Positions 42,017 through 51,619 are shown, counted from the first letter of the stretch. The stretch is 64,000 bases of DNA from Faecalibacillus faecis (GCF_003024675.1 NZ_PYLP01000003.1:124301-188300), one strand, 5' to 3'. Translations and numbers: made by a program. Notes: generated from the letters alone by a model not told the origin.

Positions 42017-42126
42017 GTATTTAGAAATTAGGAAAGGTATTAAAAAGATCCTAGTTTCAAGAGTTAACACCGCTTGAAGTAACGATGCTAATGACTAAGC
42101 ATTTATATTGAAAGGGGAAATGACTT

Positions 42127-42567
42127 ATGATGATGCCTAGCTTATTTACAGAAAACTTATTTGATGATTTCTTTAATGATTTCGATGAAAATTTCTTTGG
42201 AAAGAAAAATCCATTGTATGGAAAACATGCAAGAAATATGATGAAGACAGATGTCAGGGAAACTGATACGACTTATGAAGTAGATATCGATTTACCAGGC
42301 TTCAAGAAAGAAGATATCAATGTCAGCTATGAAAATGGATATTTGACAATATCTACAAGCAAGGGATTAGATAAAGATGAAAAAGATAAAGAAGGACATT
42401 ATATCCGACAAGAAAGATATGTTGGAAATATGACACGAAGCTTCTATTTAGGAGATATCCCAAAAGAAGATATCAAAGCTAAATATGAAGGAGGAGTACT
42501 TCGTTTATCAGTACCTAAATCAGATATGAAACAAATTGAAAACACTTCTACAATAAGTATTGAATAA
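42127..42567 (+). CDS. Hsp20-family small heat-shock protein
   Basis: A 146-residue holdase with the alpha-crystallin domain (about residues 38-140): DVRETDTTYEVDIDLPGFKK, the YFLGDI-type strand and EGGVLRLSVPK near the C-terminus. It prevents aggregation of unfolded proteins. AAAGGGG precedes the ATG. A ~110-nt leader separates it from its CIRCE-controlled promoter. Confidence 0.93.
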   Translation: MMMPSLFTENLFDDFFNDFDENFFGKKNPLYGKHARNMMKTDVRETDTTYEVDIDLPGFKKEDINVSYENGYLTISTSKGLDKDEKDKEGHYIRQERYVGNMTRSFYLGDIPKEDIKAKYEGGVLRLSVPKSDMKQIENTSTISIE

Positions 42568-42576
42568 TAAAATATG

Positions 42577-42604
42577 AGAAATCCGCAAGGGTTTCTTTTT
42601 TTTG
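42577..42604 (+). terminator. hsp20 terminator
   Basis: AGAAATCC (42577-42584) pairs with GGGTTTCT (42589-42596, one G-U) around GCAA, followed by T8. Confidence 0.85.
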
Positions 42605-42777
42605 TCATAAATAATAAAAAGAAGCATATAGTATAATGAGCCCTTTATAAAATACCATATTTATAAGCATATATTTGTTTAAATCCTAAAATATGACAGA
42701 ATATATTTTTGTTCATTAAAAAAAAACCGATAAAATGGACTAAAATATTTTTTGAATGAATGAAATCTTTTAGAAAT

Positions 42778-42806
42778 TTGACAAAGTTATGATATTTTGT
42801 TAGTAT
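42778..42806 (+). promoter_or_regulatory. tatD promoter
   Basis: TTGACA (42778-42783), 17 bp, TAGTAT (42801-42806), placed just before the GGGGTGAG ribosome site. Transcription would start very close to the start codon. Confidence 0.5.
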
Positions 42807-42823
42807 TCACCGGGGTGAGATTT

Positions 42824-43582
42824 ATGTACTTTGATACACATTGTCATTTAAACAGTGAACAATTATATGAAAACAGAGATGAATTTATAAAACATGCTTT
42901 AGACAATCAAGTAGAAATGATGGTTGTTGTAGGGTATGATCTTGAGTCTTCCAAAAAGGCAGTCGAAATTGCGAAAGAATATGACTTTATCTATGCTGCT
43001 GTAGGTATTGGACCAAATGACTGTTTAAACACAACTACTCAAGATTTACAAATCATCGATGAGTACTTAAACGAACCAAAAGTCGTAGCACTTGGTGAAA
43101 TCGGACTCGATTATTATTGGGATGATGTTCCTAGTGATAAACAAAAAGAAATTTTTCAACTACAAGTTGATCTTGCTAAAAAACATCAAAAACCAATAAT
43201 TATCCATTGCAGAGATGCTTATGAAGATACTTATGAAGTGCTTAAAAAAAATGGACATTCAGGAATTATGCATTGCTATAGTGGATCGGTAGAAATGGCT
43301 AAGAGATTTATTGATTTAGGTTTTTATATCTCTTTGGCTGGACCAGTTACTTTTAAAAATGCAAGAGTTCCTAAAGATGTGGCAGAAAAGATAGGTTTAG
43401 AGCATTTATTAATTGAAACCGACTGTCCTTATTTAACACCACATCCATATCGTGGTAGTTTAAATGAGCCTGCAAATGTTGTGTATATTGCCCAGGAAAT
43501 AGCGAAGCTAAAGAACATGGAGATAGAAAGCGTTGCAAGTCAGACAACGTTTAATGCCAAAAAAATATTTGGTATTAAATAG
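42824..43582 (+). CDS. tatD: TatD-family metal-dependent DNase
   Basis: A 252-residue TIM-barrel hydrolase with the metal ligands HCH in FDTHCHLN, the glutamate in LGEIGLDYY, IHCRDAYED, MHCYSG and the aspartate in IETDCPYLTP. ATG 42824 is chosen because GGGGTGAG precedes it; an upstream frame lacks a site. In Bacillus the gene (yabD) is followed by yabE, as here. Confidence 0.93.
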   Translation: MYFDTHCHLNSEQLYENRDEFIKHALDNQVEMMVVVGYDLESSKKAVEIAKEYDFIYAAVGIGPNDCLNTTTQDLQIIDEYLNEPKVVALGEIGLDYYWDDVPSDKQKEIFQLQVDLAKKHQKPIIIHCRDAYEDTYEVLKKNGHSGIMHCYSGSVEMAKRFIDLGFYISLAGPVTFKNARVPKDVAEKIGLEHLLIETDCPYLTPHPYRGSLNEPANVVYIAQEIAKLKNMEIESVASQTTFNAKKIFGIK

Positions 43583-43593
43583 GAGGAAAATTA

Positions 43594-44523
43594 ATGAAAA
43601 CAATTAAACAAATAATTTCAGATGCAGACCCCCGACTGAAAGGGGTATTAGTTATTATGATTGCCTATGTAATGGTTATGGCAACAACGATTACAGCAGG
43701 CGCTACTCAAGAAATTAAAGGATACAAAGAAACAATTGAAATCCAATATCAAGATGGCGCACAAGAGGCAAAGGATTATTTAGTTAGACAAGATAGTGTT
43801 AAAAATGTATTAAAAGAATTAGATGTAACCTTAGGAAATAAAGATACTGTCAATAAAGATATGTCTTATATTGTACAAAGCAAAGATTTATTACAAGTTA
43901 ATCGTATTAGTGAAGAAGAAGTAGAAGAAGTACAATATGTAGATTCTCAAACAATTGAAACAACAGGTTTACATTTATTTACAACAGAAGTTGTTCAACA
44001 AGGACAACAAGGACAAATTAATAATAAAGTGAAAGTCACTTATGAAAATGGTAAAATCGTCAAAAAAGAATTGTTATCAAGTGAAGTCGTAACTGAAAAA
44101 ACTGATACAATAATTGCACATGGTACAGTTCAACCTGGGGCATATTTTACTGGAAAACTGACAACTTATGGTGGCGATTGTGCAGGAGGAAATGGAACTT
44201 CATCCTCAGGAATTTCTTTATCACCAACAACAGGTGTTAAAGGAAGTAATAGTGCGAAGTTGAGTTATAATGGTGGAAGTTATTATTGTTTAGCAGCCGA
44301 TCCATCAATTCCTTTTGGAACAATTATCAAGATTACAAATCACAACTTAGGTATTGAATCAACAGCGTATGGTATTGTTGTTGATCGCGGTGGCGCAATT
44401 AAGAAAAATCATATTGATATTTTTAATGGTACTGAAGCAGGTAAATACTTTAGAGGTGGTTCATCTAGTAATACACAATTTGAAATCGTATCTGTTGGTA
44501 GTGGCAAGAATTTTTGGAAATAG
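43594..44523 (+). CDS. YabE-like cell-wall protein with DUF348, G5 and 3D domains
   Basis: A 309-residue protein with an N-terminal membrane helix or signal (about residues 16-36), DUF348/ubiquitin-like strands and a G5-like domain (about 40-170), and a C-terminal 3D (DPBB) domain with the three aspartates (DPSIPFGT, VVDRGG, HIDIFNG). It resembles resuscitation-promoting or lytic transglycosylase-type YabE proteins. It follows tatD by 11 nt, the Bacillus yabD-yabE pair. Confidence 0.85.
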   Translation: MKTIKQIISDADPRLKGVLVIMIAYVMVMATTITAGATQEIKGYKETIEIQYQDGAQEAKDYLVRQDSVKNVLKELDVTLGNKDTVNKDMSYIVQSKDLLQVNRISEEEVEEVQYVDSQTIETTGLHLFTTEVVQQGQQGQINNKVKVTYENGKIVKKELLSSEVVTEKTDTIIAHGTVQPGAYFTGKLTTYGGDCAGGNGTSSSGISLSPTTGVKGSNSAKLSYNGGSYYCLAADPSIPFGTIIKITNHNLGIESTAYGIVVDRGGAIKKNHIDIFNGTEAGKYFRGGSSSNTQFEIVSVGSGKNFWK

Positions 44524-44528
44524 ATGAC

Positions 44529-44560
44529 AAGTATATCTCAAACGAGGTATACTTTTTTTG
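44529..44560 (+). terminator. terminator after yabE
   Basis: AAGTATATCTC (44529-44539) pairs with GAGGTATACTT (44544-44554, one G-U) around AAAC, followed by T6. Confidence 0.88.
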
Positions 44561-44572
44561 TGGGGTGATTAA

Positions 44573-45187
44573 ATGAAAATAGGTGTTATTCAAGCTTCAT
44601 CGCAAATAGAAAAAAATAATATGTTATATGAATGTACAAAAGATTATGGAGAAGTTATTAACTTTGGCTGTTTTGAAAATGAAGAAAACTATTCTTATGT
44701 TGAAATTGCCTTAGAGATTTGTTTGTTGATTTCAAGTCAAGCAGTAGATTTTGTGGTAACAGGATGTTCTTCAGGACAAGGAATGATGATTGCTTGTAAT
44801 AGTTTGCCTAATTTAATTTGTGGTTATTTACCAACTCCACAAGATGCTTATTTATTTGGACGTATCAATGATGGAAATGTAGCTTCTTTACCATTAGGAC
44901 TTAATTATGGATGGTCTGGTGAAATTAACTTAAAGGTAACACTTCAACAATTATTTGAAGAACCTTTTGGAATCGGCTATCCTTTAAAAGATGCAAAGCG
45001 TAAACAAGAAGATACCAAGAAAATAAAAGCTTTAAATCAATTATGCAAAAAAGATATTATTGAATTTTTAAATGAAATTGACCCATCATTCATTAATAAA
45101 GTTTTATCTAAAAATAATGTTATAGATTATATTTTAGAACAAGGAAAAGATAAAAGAATAAAACAATGGATTTTAAACAGGAGATAA
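44573..45187 (+). CDS. RpiB/LacA/LacB-family sugar-phosphate isomerase-like protein
   Basis: A 204-residue protein with the RpiB/LacAB fold: IGVIQASSQ at the start, FVVTGCSSGQGMMIACNSLP with the likely catalytic Cys and the phosphate loop, and PTPQDAYLFGRINDGNVAS. The family interconverts sugar phosphates (for example ribose 5-/ribulose 5-phosphate). The C-terminal extension of about 60 charged residues is longer than in classic RpiB, so the substrate is uncertain. Confidence 0.8.
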   Translation: MKIGVIQASSQIEKNNMLYECTKDYGEVINFGCFENEENYSYVEIALEICLLISSQAVDFVVTGCSSGQGMMIACNSLPNLICGYLPTPQDAYLFGRINDGNVASLPLGLNYGWSGEINLKVTLQQLFEEPFGIGYPLKDAKRKQEDTKKIKALNQLCKKDIIEFLNEIDPSFINKVLSKNNVIDYILEQGKDKRIKQWILNRR

Positions 45188-45241
45188 TCCTGTTTTTTTA
45201 TGAAAAAAGAGTGATAAAACGTATGAAACTCTTCTTTTTTT
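45176..45241 (+). terminator. tandem terminators before mnmG
   Basis: First AACAGGA/TCCTGTT (45176-45182, 45188-45194) plus T7; then a longer-looped AAGAGT/ACTCTT hairpin followed by C and T8. Confidence 0.8.
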
Positions 45242-45301
45242 CTCGTCAAAAAAGCAATGTTGGTGTACAATGGAAAAGAATTGAAAGGGAGTGTAAGTGA
45301 T

Positions 45302-47164
45302 ATGTATGACGTAATAGTTGTCGGAGGGGGACATGCTGGAATTGAAGCCAGTTTAGCACCTTCAAGAATGGGATTAAAAACATTACTTGTCACATCAAAT
45401 ATAAATAATATTGGATCTATGCCATGTAATACTTCTATTGGTGGACCTGCTAAAGGAATCATTGTAAGAGAAATAGATGCTCTTGGTGGACAAATGTCTA
45501 AAACAGCGGATAAAACTTACTTACAAATGAAAATGTTAAATACCGCAAAAGGACCAGGAGTACAATCTTTAAGAGCACAAGCAGATAAAAAAGCGTATCC
45601 TCGTTATATGCAAAAAGTTGTTAAAGAACAAGAAAACCTCGATTTAATTGAAGGTATGGTTGAAGATTTAGTTATAGAAGATCAAACAGTTAAAGGAGTC
45701 ATTCTTGATGATGGAACAACTTATTTATCTAAAACAGTTATTTTAACTACAGGAACTTATTTAAAAGCGGAAATTCTTGTTGGACATAGTAAACATGCCA
45801 GTGGTCCAGATCAACAAAAAGAATCAAAATTCTTATCTGGAAAATTAAAAGATTATGGTTTTAGAATTCAAAGATTAAAAACTGGAACACCACCACGTGT
45901 TGAAATTAATAGTATTGATTATTCAAAAACATCATTACAACCAGGAACAAATGCAAAACTTGCTTTTAGTTTTACTACTGATGAATATGTTCCTATTGAA
46001 AAACAAACACCTTGTTATTTAACATATACAAATGAAACAACACATAAAATCATTCATGATAATCTAGAAAAATGTGCAATGTATAGTGGTTTAGTTAAAG
46101 GAATTGGACCTCGTTATTGTCCCTCTATTGAAGATAAAGTTGTTAAATTCTCAGATAAACCACAACATCAAATCTTCTTAGAACCTGAATCAAAAGAAAT
46201 GAATTCAATCTATGTACAAGGTTTTTCAACATCTATGCCACATGATATTCAAGAACAAATGATTCGTACTTTACCAGGATTAGAAAACTGTACAATCTTA
46301 AAATATGCTTATGCGATTGAATATGATGCGATTGATCCATTACAATTATGGCCATCACTTGAAACCAAAGTCATTAAAAACTTATTTACTGCTGGACAAA
46401 TCAATGGAACTAGTGGTTATGAAGAAGCTGCTGGACAAGGTTTAATGGCAGGTATCAATGCAACACTTAAAGTAAGAAATGAAGCACCTCTTGTCTTAAA
46501 AAGAGATGAAGCTTATATTGGTGTCATGATTGATGATCTTGTTACTAAAGGAACAAAAGAACCTTATCGTATGCTTACATCAAGAGCGGAATATCGTTTA
46601 TTAATTAGACATGATAATGCTGATGAAAGACTTTATGATTATAGTCATAAAATTGGACTTGTTAAAGATAAAGAATATCAAAGATATCAAAATAAAATGA
46701 AAGGAATCTATGATGAAATCGAACGCTTAAGTACCATTCGTTTTACACCAAAAGATGATATCAATGAAATGCTTGAACAAAATAATTCTTCACCTCTAAA
46801 AGAAGGTGTTTCCGCTAAAGAACTTATTACAAGACCAGAAATCACATATGATATGATGTTACCTTATATAGATGCACCTGAATTAAGTGATGAACAAAGA
46901 AGAAGAATTACGATTTTAATTAAATATGCAGGATATATTGAAAAAGCAAAAAGACAAGCACAAAAACAAATCAAAATGGAAGAAAAACATATTCCAGAAG
47001 ATATCGATTATGAAGATGTTAAAAATTTAGCTTTAGAAGCAAAACAAAAATTATCAGAAATTAGACCACTTACTATTGGACAAGCTTCTCGTATATCAGG
47101 AATTAATCCTGCAGATATTTCAGTTTTATTAATTTATTTAAAACAAAAATATAACGGAGAATAA
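45302..47164 (+). CDS. mnmG: tRNA uridine-5-carboxymethylaminomethyl modification enzyme MnmG (GidA)
   Basis: A 620-residue FAD protein that, with MnmE, builds the cmnm5 side chain on wobble uridines. The FAD motif VVGGGHAGIEA, NTSIGGPAKG, GPRYCPSIEDK and the C-terminal GYEEAAGQGLMAG and TSRAEYRLLIRHDNAD blocks are intact. ATG 45302 with AAAGGGAG upstream is preferred to an in-frame ATG at 45257. rsmG follows after 2 nt and noc after that, a typical origin-proximal cluster. Confidence 0.96.
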   Translation: MYDVIVVGGGHAGIEASLAPSRMGLKTLLVTSNINNIGSMPCNTSIGGPAKGIIVREIDALGGQMSKTADKTYLQMKMLNTAKGPGVQSLRAQADKKAYPRYMQKVVKEQENLDLIEGMVEDLVIEDQTVKGVILDDGTTYLSKTVILTTGTYLKAEILVGHSKHASGPDQQKESKFLSGKLKDYGFRIQRLKTGTPPRVEINSIDYSKTSLQPGTNAKLAFSFTTDEYVPIEKQTPCYLTYTNETTHKIIHDNLEKCAMYSGLVKGIGPRYCPSIEDKVVKFSDKPQHQIFLEPESKEMNSIYVQGFSTSMPHDIQEQMIRTLPGLENCTILKYAYAIEYDAIDPLQLWPSLETKVIKNLFTAGQINGTSGYEEAAGQGLMAGINATLKVRNEAPLVLKRDEAYIGVMIDDLVTKGTKEPYRMLTSRAEYRLLIRHDNADERLYDYSHKIGLVKDKEYQRYQNKMKGIYDEIERLSTIRFTPKDDINEMLEQNNSSPLKEGVSAKELITRPEITYDMMLPYIDAPELSDEQRRRITILIKYAGYIEKAKRQAQKQIKMEEKHIPEDIDYEDVKNLALEAKQKLSEIRPLTIGQASRISGINPADISVLLIYLKQKYNGE

Positions 47165-47166
47165 GA

Positions 47167-47871
47167 ATGAATGAATTAGAATTTCAAAATATACTTAAAG
47201 GAAAAGGAATTGAAGTAAGTGAACGTCAACTTAAACAATTTCAAAAATATTATGAAATCTTAGTTGAATGGAATGAAAAGATGAATCTTACTGCAATTAC
47301 GGATAAAGAAGATGTTTATCTAAAACATTTCTATGATTCAATTACAATTGCCTTTGATTTTGATTTCAATGATCAAACACTCATTGATGTAGGAGCTGGT
47401 GCTGGTTTCCCTTCAGTTCCTTTAAAAATACTTTATCCAAATTTAAAGATTACAATTGTAGATTCCTTAAATAAAAGAATTACCTTCTTAAATCATTTAT
47501 TTAAAGAACTTGAATTAGATAATTGTAAGGCAGTAGCTGCTCGTGCTGAAGAATATGCAAAAGATCATCGAGAAAGTGTTGATATCGTCATGGCAAGAGC
47601 GGTAGCTCGTCTAAATATTCTTGATGAACTTTGTTTACCTCTTGTTAAAAAAGAGGGTTATTTCCTTTCTTTAAAAGGAAGACAAGCATCTGAGGAAGTT
47701 AAAGAGGCTACAAAGGGAATTCAACTATTAGGTGGGGAAATTGAAAGTACGCATGATTTTACACTTGCAAATCATGATGATTTTAGAAGTAATATTATTA
47801 TTAAAAAAGTAAAAGAAACACCAAAAAAATATCCAAGAATGTTTTCTAAAATAAAAAAGAGTCCATTATAG
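47167..47871 (+). CDS. rsmG: 16S rRNA (guanine527-N7)-methyltransferase
   Basis: A 234-residue SAM methyltransferase (RsmG/GidB) with VEWNEKMNLTAIT, the SAM loop DVGAGAGFPSVPLKI and ARAVARLN. It modifies G527 of 16S rRNA; loss gives low-level streptomycin resistance in other bacteria. Coupled to mnmG and followed by noc. Confidence 0.95.
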   Translation: MNELEFQNILKGKGIEVSERQLKQFQKYYEILVEWNEKMNLTAITDKEDVYLKHFYDSITIAFDFDFNDQTLIDVGAGAGFPSVPLKILYPNLKITIVDSLNKRITFLNHLFKELELDNCKAVAARAEEYAKDHRESVDIVMARAVARLNILDELCLPLVKKEGYFLSLKGRQASEEVKEATKGIQLLGGEIESTHDFTLANHDDFRSNIIIKKVKETPKKYPRMFSKIKKSPL

Positions 47872-47880
47872 GAGGGTATA

Positions 47881-48654
47881 ATGTTTAATAATAAATTAAA
47901 GAATATAGACATAAATAAAATACAAGCTAATGTTAATCAACCAAGAACGGTTTTTAATGAAACAAAGATTGATGAACTTGCCGCTTCTATTAAAGAAAAT
48001 GGTTTAATTCAACCAATCGTTGTAAGAAAGAATAATGGTGTTTATCAAATCATCGCAGGTGAAAGAAGATATCGTGCTTGTCGCTTATTAAATATGAAAC
48101 AAGTTCCTTGTATCATTGAAGATTATACAGATAAGCAAACACAAACACTTGCCATCATTGAAAATATTCAAAGAGAAGATCTTTCACCATTAGAAGAAGC
48201 AAAAGCTTATCAAGCTTTAATTAAAGAATATGGTTATAATCAAACAGAACTTGCAGAAATTGTTGGAAAAAAACAATCAACAATTGCGAATAAATTAAGA
48301 TTATTAAAATTAAGTGATGATGTTCAATTTTCATTAAATCAAAAACAAATCACAGAAAGACATGCGCGTGCCATGCTTTCTTTAGATGAAGAAAAACAAC
48401 AAGAGGTTTTAAGAGAAGTCTTAAAGAAAAAATTAACGGTAGCCGATACAGAAAGACTTATCAAAAAAGAACCAAAACCTAAAAAGAAAAAAGCCGAAGC
48501 AGATGTTAAAAAAACTATTTCAAGAAATGTGAAAATTGCTTTAAATACCTTAAATCAAGCAATCACAATGATTGAAAAAACAGGAACATCACTTCAACAA
48601 GAAACAGAAGATTTAGAAGAGGAATATGTAATCACTATTAGAATACATAAGTAG
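47881..48654 (+). CDS. noc: ParB-family nucleoid occlusion protein Noc
   Basis: A 257-residue ParB-fold CTP-switch protein: N-terminal nuclease-like domain (NQPRTVFNETKIDELAASI, GERRYRACRLL, IENIQREDLSPLEEA), central helix-turn-helix (TELAEIVGKKQSTIANKLRL) and a C-terminal dimer helix with ISRNVKIALNTLNQAI, as in Noc. Position after rsmG is diagnostic for Noc rather than Spo0J. It lacks a long amphipathic N-terminal helix, so membrane binding may be weak. Confidence 0.85.
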   Translation: MFNNKLKNIDINKIQANVNQPRTVFNETKIDELAASIKENGLIQPIVVRKNNGVYQIIAGERRYRACRLLNMKQVPCIIEDYTDKQTQTLAIIENIQREDLSPLEEAKAYQALIKEYGYNQTELAEIVGKKQSTIANKLRLLKLSDDVQFSLNQKQITERHARAMLSLDEEKQQEVLREVLKKKLTVADTERLIKKEPKPKKKKAEADVKKTISRNVKIALNTLNQAITMIEKTGTSLQQETEDLEEEYVITIRIHK

Positions 48655-48663
48655 AGGTTTAAA

Positions 48664-49458
48664 ATGAAATTACTTGCAACAGATATGGATGGAACATTTC
48701 TAAGAGATGATAAATCCTACAGTGAAGAATTTAATGATTTATATAAGCAAATGTTAAAACAAGGAATTCAATTTGTGATTGCTTCAGGCAATCAATATGA
48801 AGCCCTTGCTTGTAAATTTGATGAAGAAATAAAAAATGATCTTTATTATCTTTGTGAAAATGGTACAAAGATTGTTTATCAAGGAAAAACACTTTATAAA
48901 AAAGCATTAAAGAAAGAAGATGCTAAAGAAATTCTAGATATTTTAAAACAAGATCAAGAATGCATGTTAGTCGTTTCAGGAGACAAGCATGCTTATATTT
49001 CTAAAAGCTTTGAAAATAAAAAAGATTTTATTTCATTGTTTATGAAAAATGTTCAATTTGTAGAAAGCTATGATGATATTGAAGATGATATCTTAAAATT
49101 TTCTATCGCAAGCTTTGATGATCAAATGGAACAAAGAATTGAAAAGATTCAAAAACAACTAAAACCACATTTAAAATTAGTAACAACAGGTAATGTTTGG
49201 TTTGATATCTTTTATAAAGATGTGAATAAAGGAACAACTTTAACACATCTTTTAGAAATCTTAAAGATTAAACCAGAAGAAGCAGGAGCCTTTGGCGATC
49301 AAATGAATGATTATGAAATGTTACAAACAGTAAAATATGGTTATGCGATGGCTAATGCCATGCCACCAGTTAAAGAAGTTGCTTATCAAGTTATTGATAG
49401 TAATGAAAATGATGGTGTTATTTTAAAGATAAAAGAAATTTTAAAAGGTAATTATTAA
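48664..49458 (+). CDS. Cof-type HAD-family phosphatase
   Basis: A 264-residue HAD hydrolase with motif I LATDMDGTFL, a C2B cap, and motif IV GDQMNDYEML. Such enzymes dephosphorylate sugar phosphates or flavin/pyridoxal phosphate; the substrate cannot be told from sequence. It starts 9 nt after noc, so it is probably in the same operon. Confidence 0.88.
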   Translation: MKLLATDMDGTFLRDDKSYSEEFNDLYKQMLKQGIQFVIASGNQYEALACKFDEEIKNDLYYLCENGTKIVYQGKTLYKKALKKEDAKEILDILKQDQECMLVVSGDKHAYISKSFENKKDFISLFMKNVQFVESYDDIEDDILKFSIASFDDQMEQRIEKIQKQLKPHLKLVTTGNVWFDIFYKDVNKGTTLTHLLEILKIKPEEAGAFGDQMNDYEMLQTVKYGYAMANAMPPVKEVAYQVIDSNENDGVILKIKEILKGNY

Positions 49459-49465
49459 TGAAAAT

Positions 49466-49513
49466 AAAATGAACTATTTATTGGTAAAACAACGATAGTT
49501 CATTTTATTTTTA
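49466..49513 (+). terminator. terminator of the mnmG-rsmG-noc-HAD operon
   Basis: Twelve-bp arms AAAATGAACTAT (49466-49477) and ATAGTTCATTTT (49495-49506) around a 17-nt loop, then ATTTTTAT. Confidence 0.85.
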
Positions 49514-49971
49514 TAAATATTTATTAGAAATATATTTTTTAAAATAAATGCGATGAGGAAAAATTAATTTTTGTAATTTACACTGTAAACTAAATAAATA
49601 TTTATACAATAAATCATAAGTATAGTAAGAGAAACAATACTTTTAAGAACATTAACAATAAGTTAATTAATACGCAGTGGGTATATTATAATAAAAGATG
49701 AGTTGAAATTTGAGAATGTGAACTATTCAAAAAATCTTTTAAATATATTAATGTTTTCTATAGTAGTATAGGGTATTAAAAATATAAAATTGAATACAAA
49801 AGTACCCTGAATAGCAGATGTGTGCTATTTTCTTATCAAAGATAGGAAGAAAAAAAGCATCTACAAATAGAAAAGAACGTTGTCTTACTAAAAGAAAAGT
49901 TAAAGGAGTGTTAGAATAACAAAGACTTTTAATACAACCGTGCTATAATATAAAAAACAAGGAGGAAGACT
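49514..49971 (+). promoter_or_regulatory. AT-rich intergenic region with promoter for the GH32 gene
   Basis: No gene is supported in these 458 bases; all frames are short. An extended -10 TGCTATAAT (49941-49949) without a clear -35 lies 22 bases before the start codon, and GGAGGAAG is the ribosome site. I see no CcpA or LacI-type operator. Confidence 0.5.
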
Positions 49972-51294
49972 ATGAAACCAAAATTACATTTTACTGCACC
50001 TTATCATTGGATCAATGATCCTAATGGTCTTATTTACTATAAAGGAAACTATCATATTTTTTACCAACATTTCCCATATGATAATAGATGGGGAACAATG
50101 CATTGGGGACATGCTATCACAAAAGATTTTGTTCATTTCGAACATCTTCCAATCGCACTTTATCCATCTAAAGACTTTGATCGAAATGGATGTTTTTCAG
50201 GGTCAGCGATTGAAATCGATGATAAACTGTATCTTTACTATACAGCTATTAAATATGCTAAAGAAAATCCAAACAATGTTCATAATCAATACAGTGATGA
50301 TGATTTAAGAGCTTCACAAGCACTTATTGTAAGCAATGATGGTATCCATTTTGATAACATTAAAAATAAAAAACAAATTATTCCAATGATTCAAGAAGCT
50401 TATCTTGGCGATTACCGTCATACCAGAGATCCTAAGGTTTGGAAAAAACAAGATGGAAAATATGCCATGGTCATTGGTAGTAAAATCGCTTATGAAGATG
50501 ACTATTGTGGAAAAGCTCTTTTCTATGAAAGTAAAGATGGAATTCATTTTGAATATAAAAACAGTTACCAAGAACCTACTATTGGAAATATGTGGGAATG
50601 TCCAGATGTCTTTAAAATCAATAATCAATTCTTTATGATTTTCTCACCAGAAAATACAGATCTACCACCAAAACCAAATAGTAATGCTCGCTATATGCCG
50701 ATTGATTTTGAGGAAGATACACTTACTATTAAAGAGCATGGTGATTGGCCTTATTTAGATCATGGTTTAGACTTTTACGCACCACAAACGTTCTTATCAA
50801 AAGATAATGAAAGAATTTTACTTGGTTGGCTTAGAATGAGAAAACCAGTTCAAGGAGAAGAATGGATTGGGATGTTTATTATGCCAAGAGTTTTAAAAGA
50901 AAAAGAGGGTAAGATTATTCAAGAACTTTATCCTGAAATAAAAAATTCATTTAATCAAGAAATTCAAGATATTTTACTTGATCGACCATTCCAATTAAAG
51001 ACAACACTTAATAAGGACAGTTCTTTAAATCTTGGTGGTTTTAAAATTGATATTCAAGATGATTGTCTCCATTTGAATAGAGAAGAAGTCTCTATTCAAG
51101 AAAATAAAGTATGTAATGATGTTGTTTCACCTAAATTACAAGGACATTATGATATTGAACTTTATTATGATCATCATGTTTTTGAAATCTATATTAATGG
51201 TGGTGAATATGTGATGTCACAAGTTGTTTATGATTTAAAAGATCAAATCGTTATTCAAAATACTGAGTATAAAGTCTATGTCAGATCATTATAA
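49972..51294 (+). CDS. GH32 fructosidase (sucrose or sucrose-6-phosphate hydrolase)
   Basis: A 440-residue glycoside hydrolase family 32 enzyme: the nucleophile motif WINDPNG, the transition-state stabiliser RDP in HTRDPKVW, the acid/base ECPD in MWECPDVF, and a short C-terminal beta-sandwich. No signal peptide, so it acts in the cytoplasm, which fits sucrose 6-phosphate or small fructans. No sucrose PTS lies next to it; the EIIBCA at 57.1 kb is a candidate supplier, only by inference. Confidence 0.9.
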   Translation: MKPKLHFTAPYHWINDPNGLIYYKGNYHIFYQHFPYDNRWGTMHWGHAITKDFVHFEHLPIALYPSKDFDRNGCFSGSAIEIDDKLYLYYTAIKYAKENPNNVHNQYSDDDLRASQALIVSNDGIHFDNIKNKKQIIPMIQEAYLGDYRHTRDPKVWKKQDGKYAMVIGSKIAYEDDYCGKALFYESKDGIHFEYKNSYQEPTIGNMWECPDVFKINNQFFMIFSPENTDLPPKPNSNARYMPIDFEEDTLTIKEHGDWPYLDHGLDFYAPQTFLSKDNERILLGWLRMRKPVQGEEWIGMFIMPRVLKEKEGKIIQELYPEIKNSFNQEIQDILLDRPFQLKTTLNKDSSLNLGGFKIDIQDDCLHLNREEVSIQENKVCNDVVSPKLQGHYDIELYYDHHVFEIYINGGEYVMSQVVYDLKDQIVIQNTEYKVYVRSL

Positions 51295-51583
51295 ATTCTT
51301 TAGTCATAAACAATGTGAGTATTATCCTTGTCATCAATTGGATGAAATTAATTGTTTGTTTTGTTATTGTCCATTGTATATTTTAAAAGATTGTAAAGGC
51401 AATTATAAAATGATAGGAGATATAAAAGACTGTAGTGGATGTACTTTACCTCATCAAAAAGAAAACTATGATTATATTATTTCTCACTATCAAGATGTTA
51501 TAAAAGCTTTTCAATTACTTGACAATAAAGATACAAATGATAATATAGAAGCACCGGAGGGTATTGAAGACAATGCTGGATAA
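51278..51583 (+). CDS. cysteine-rich small-domain protein (PF04071-like)
   Basis: A 101-residue protein with nine cysteines. The pattern HKQCEYYPCH, NCLFCYCPLYIL, CKGNY and DCSGCTLPH fits the metal-binding cysteine-rich small domain family of unknown function, found in some cobamide-related contexts. It overlaps the GH32 gene by 17 nt. Confidence 0.8.
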   Translation: MSDHYKFFSHKQCEYYPCHQLDEINCLFCYCPLYILKDCKGNYKMIGDIKDCSGCTLPHQKENYDYIISHYQDVIKAFQLLDNKDTNDNIEAPEGIEDNAG

Positions 51584-51608
51584 GGTTTAGACCTTATCCA
51601 GTTTTTTT
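51576..51608 (+). terminator. terminator after the cysteine-rich gene
   Basis: Perfect 11-bp arms CTGGATAAGGT (51576-51586) and ACCTTATCCAG (51591-51601) around TTAG, then T7. The stop codon is inside the left arm. Confidence 0.9.
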
Positions 51609-51619
51609 ATGAGGAAATT

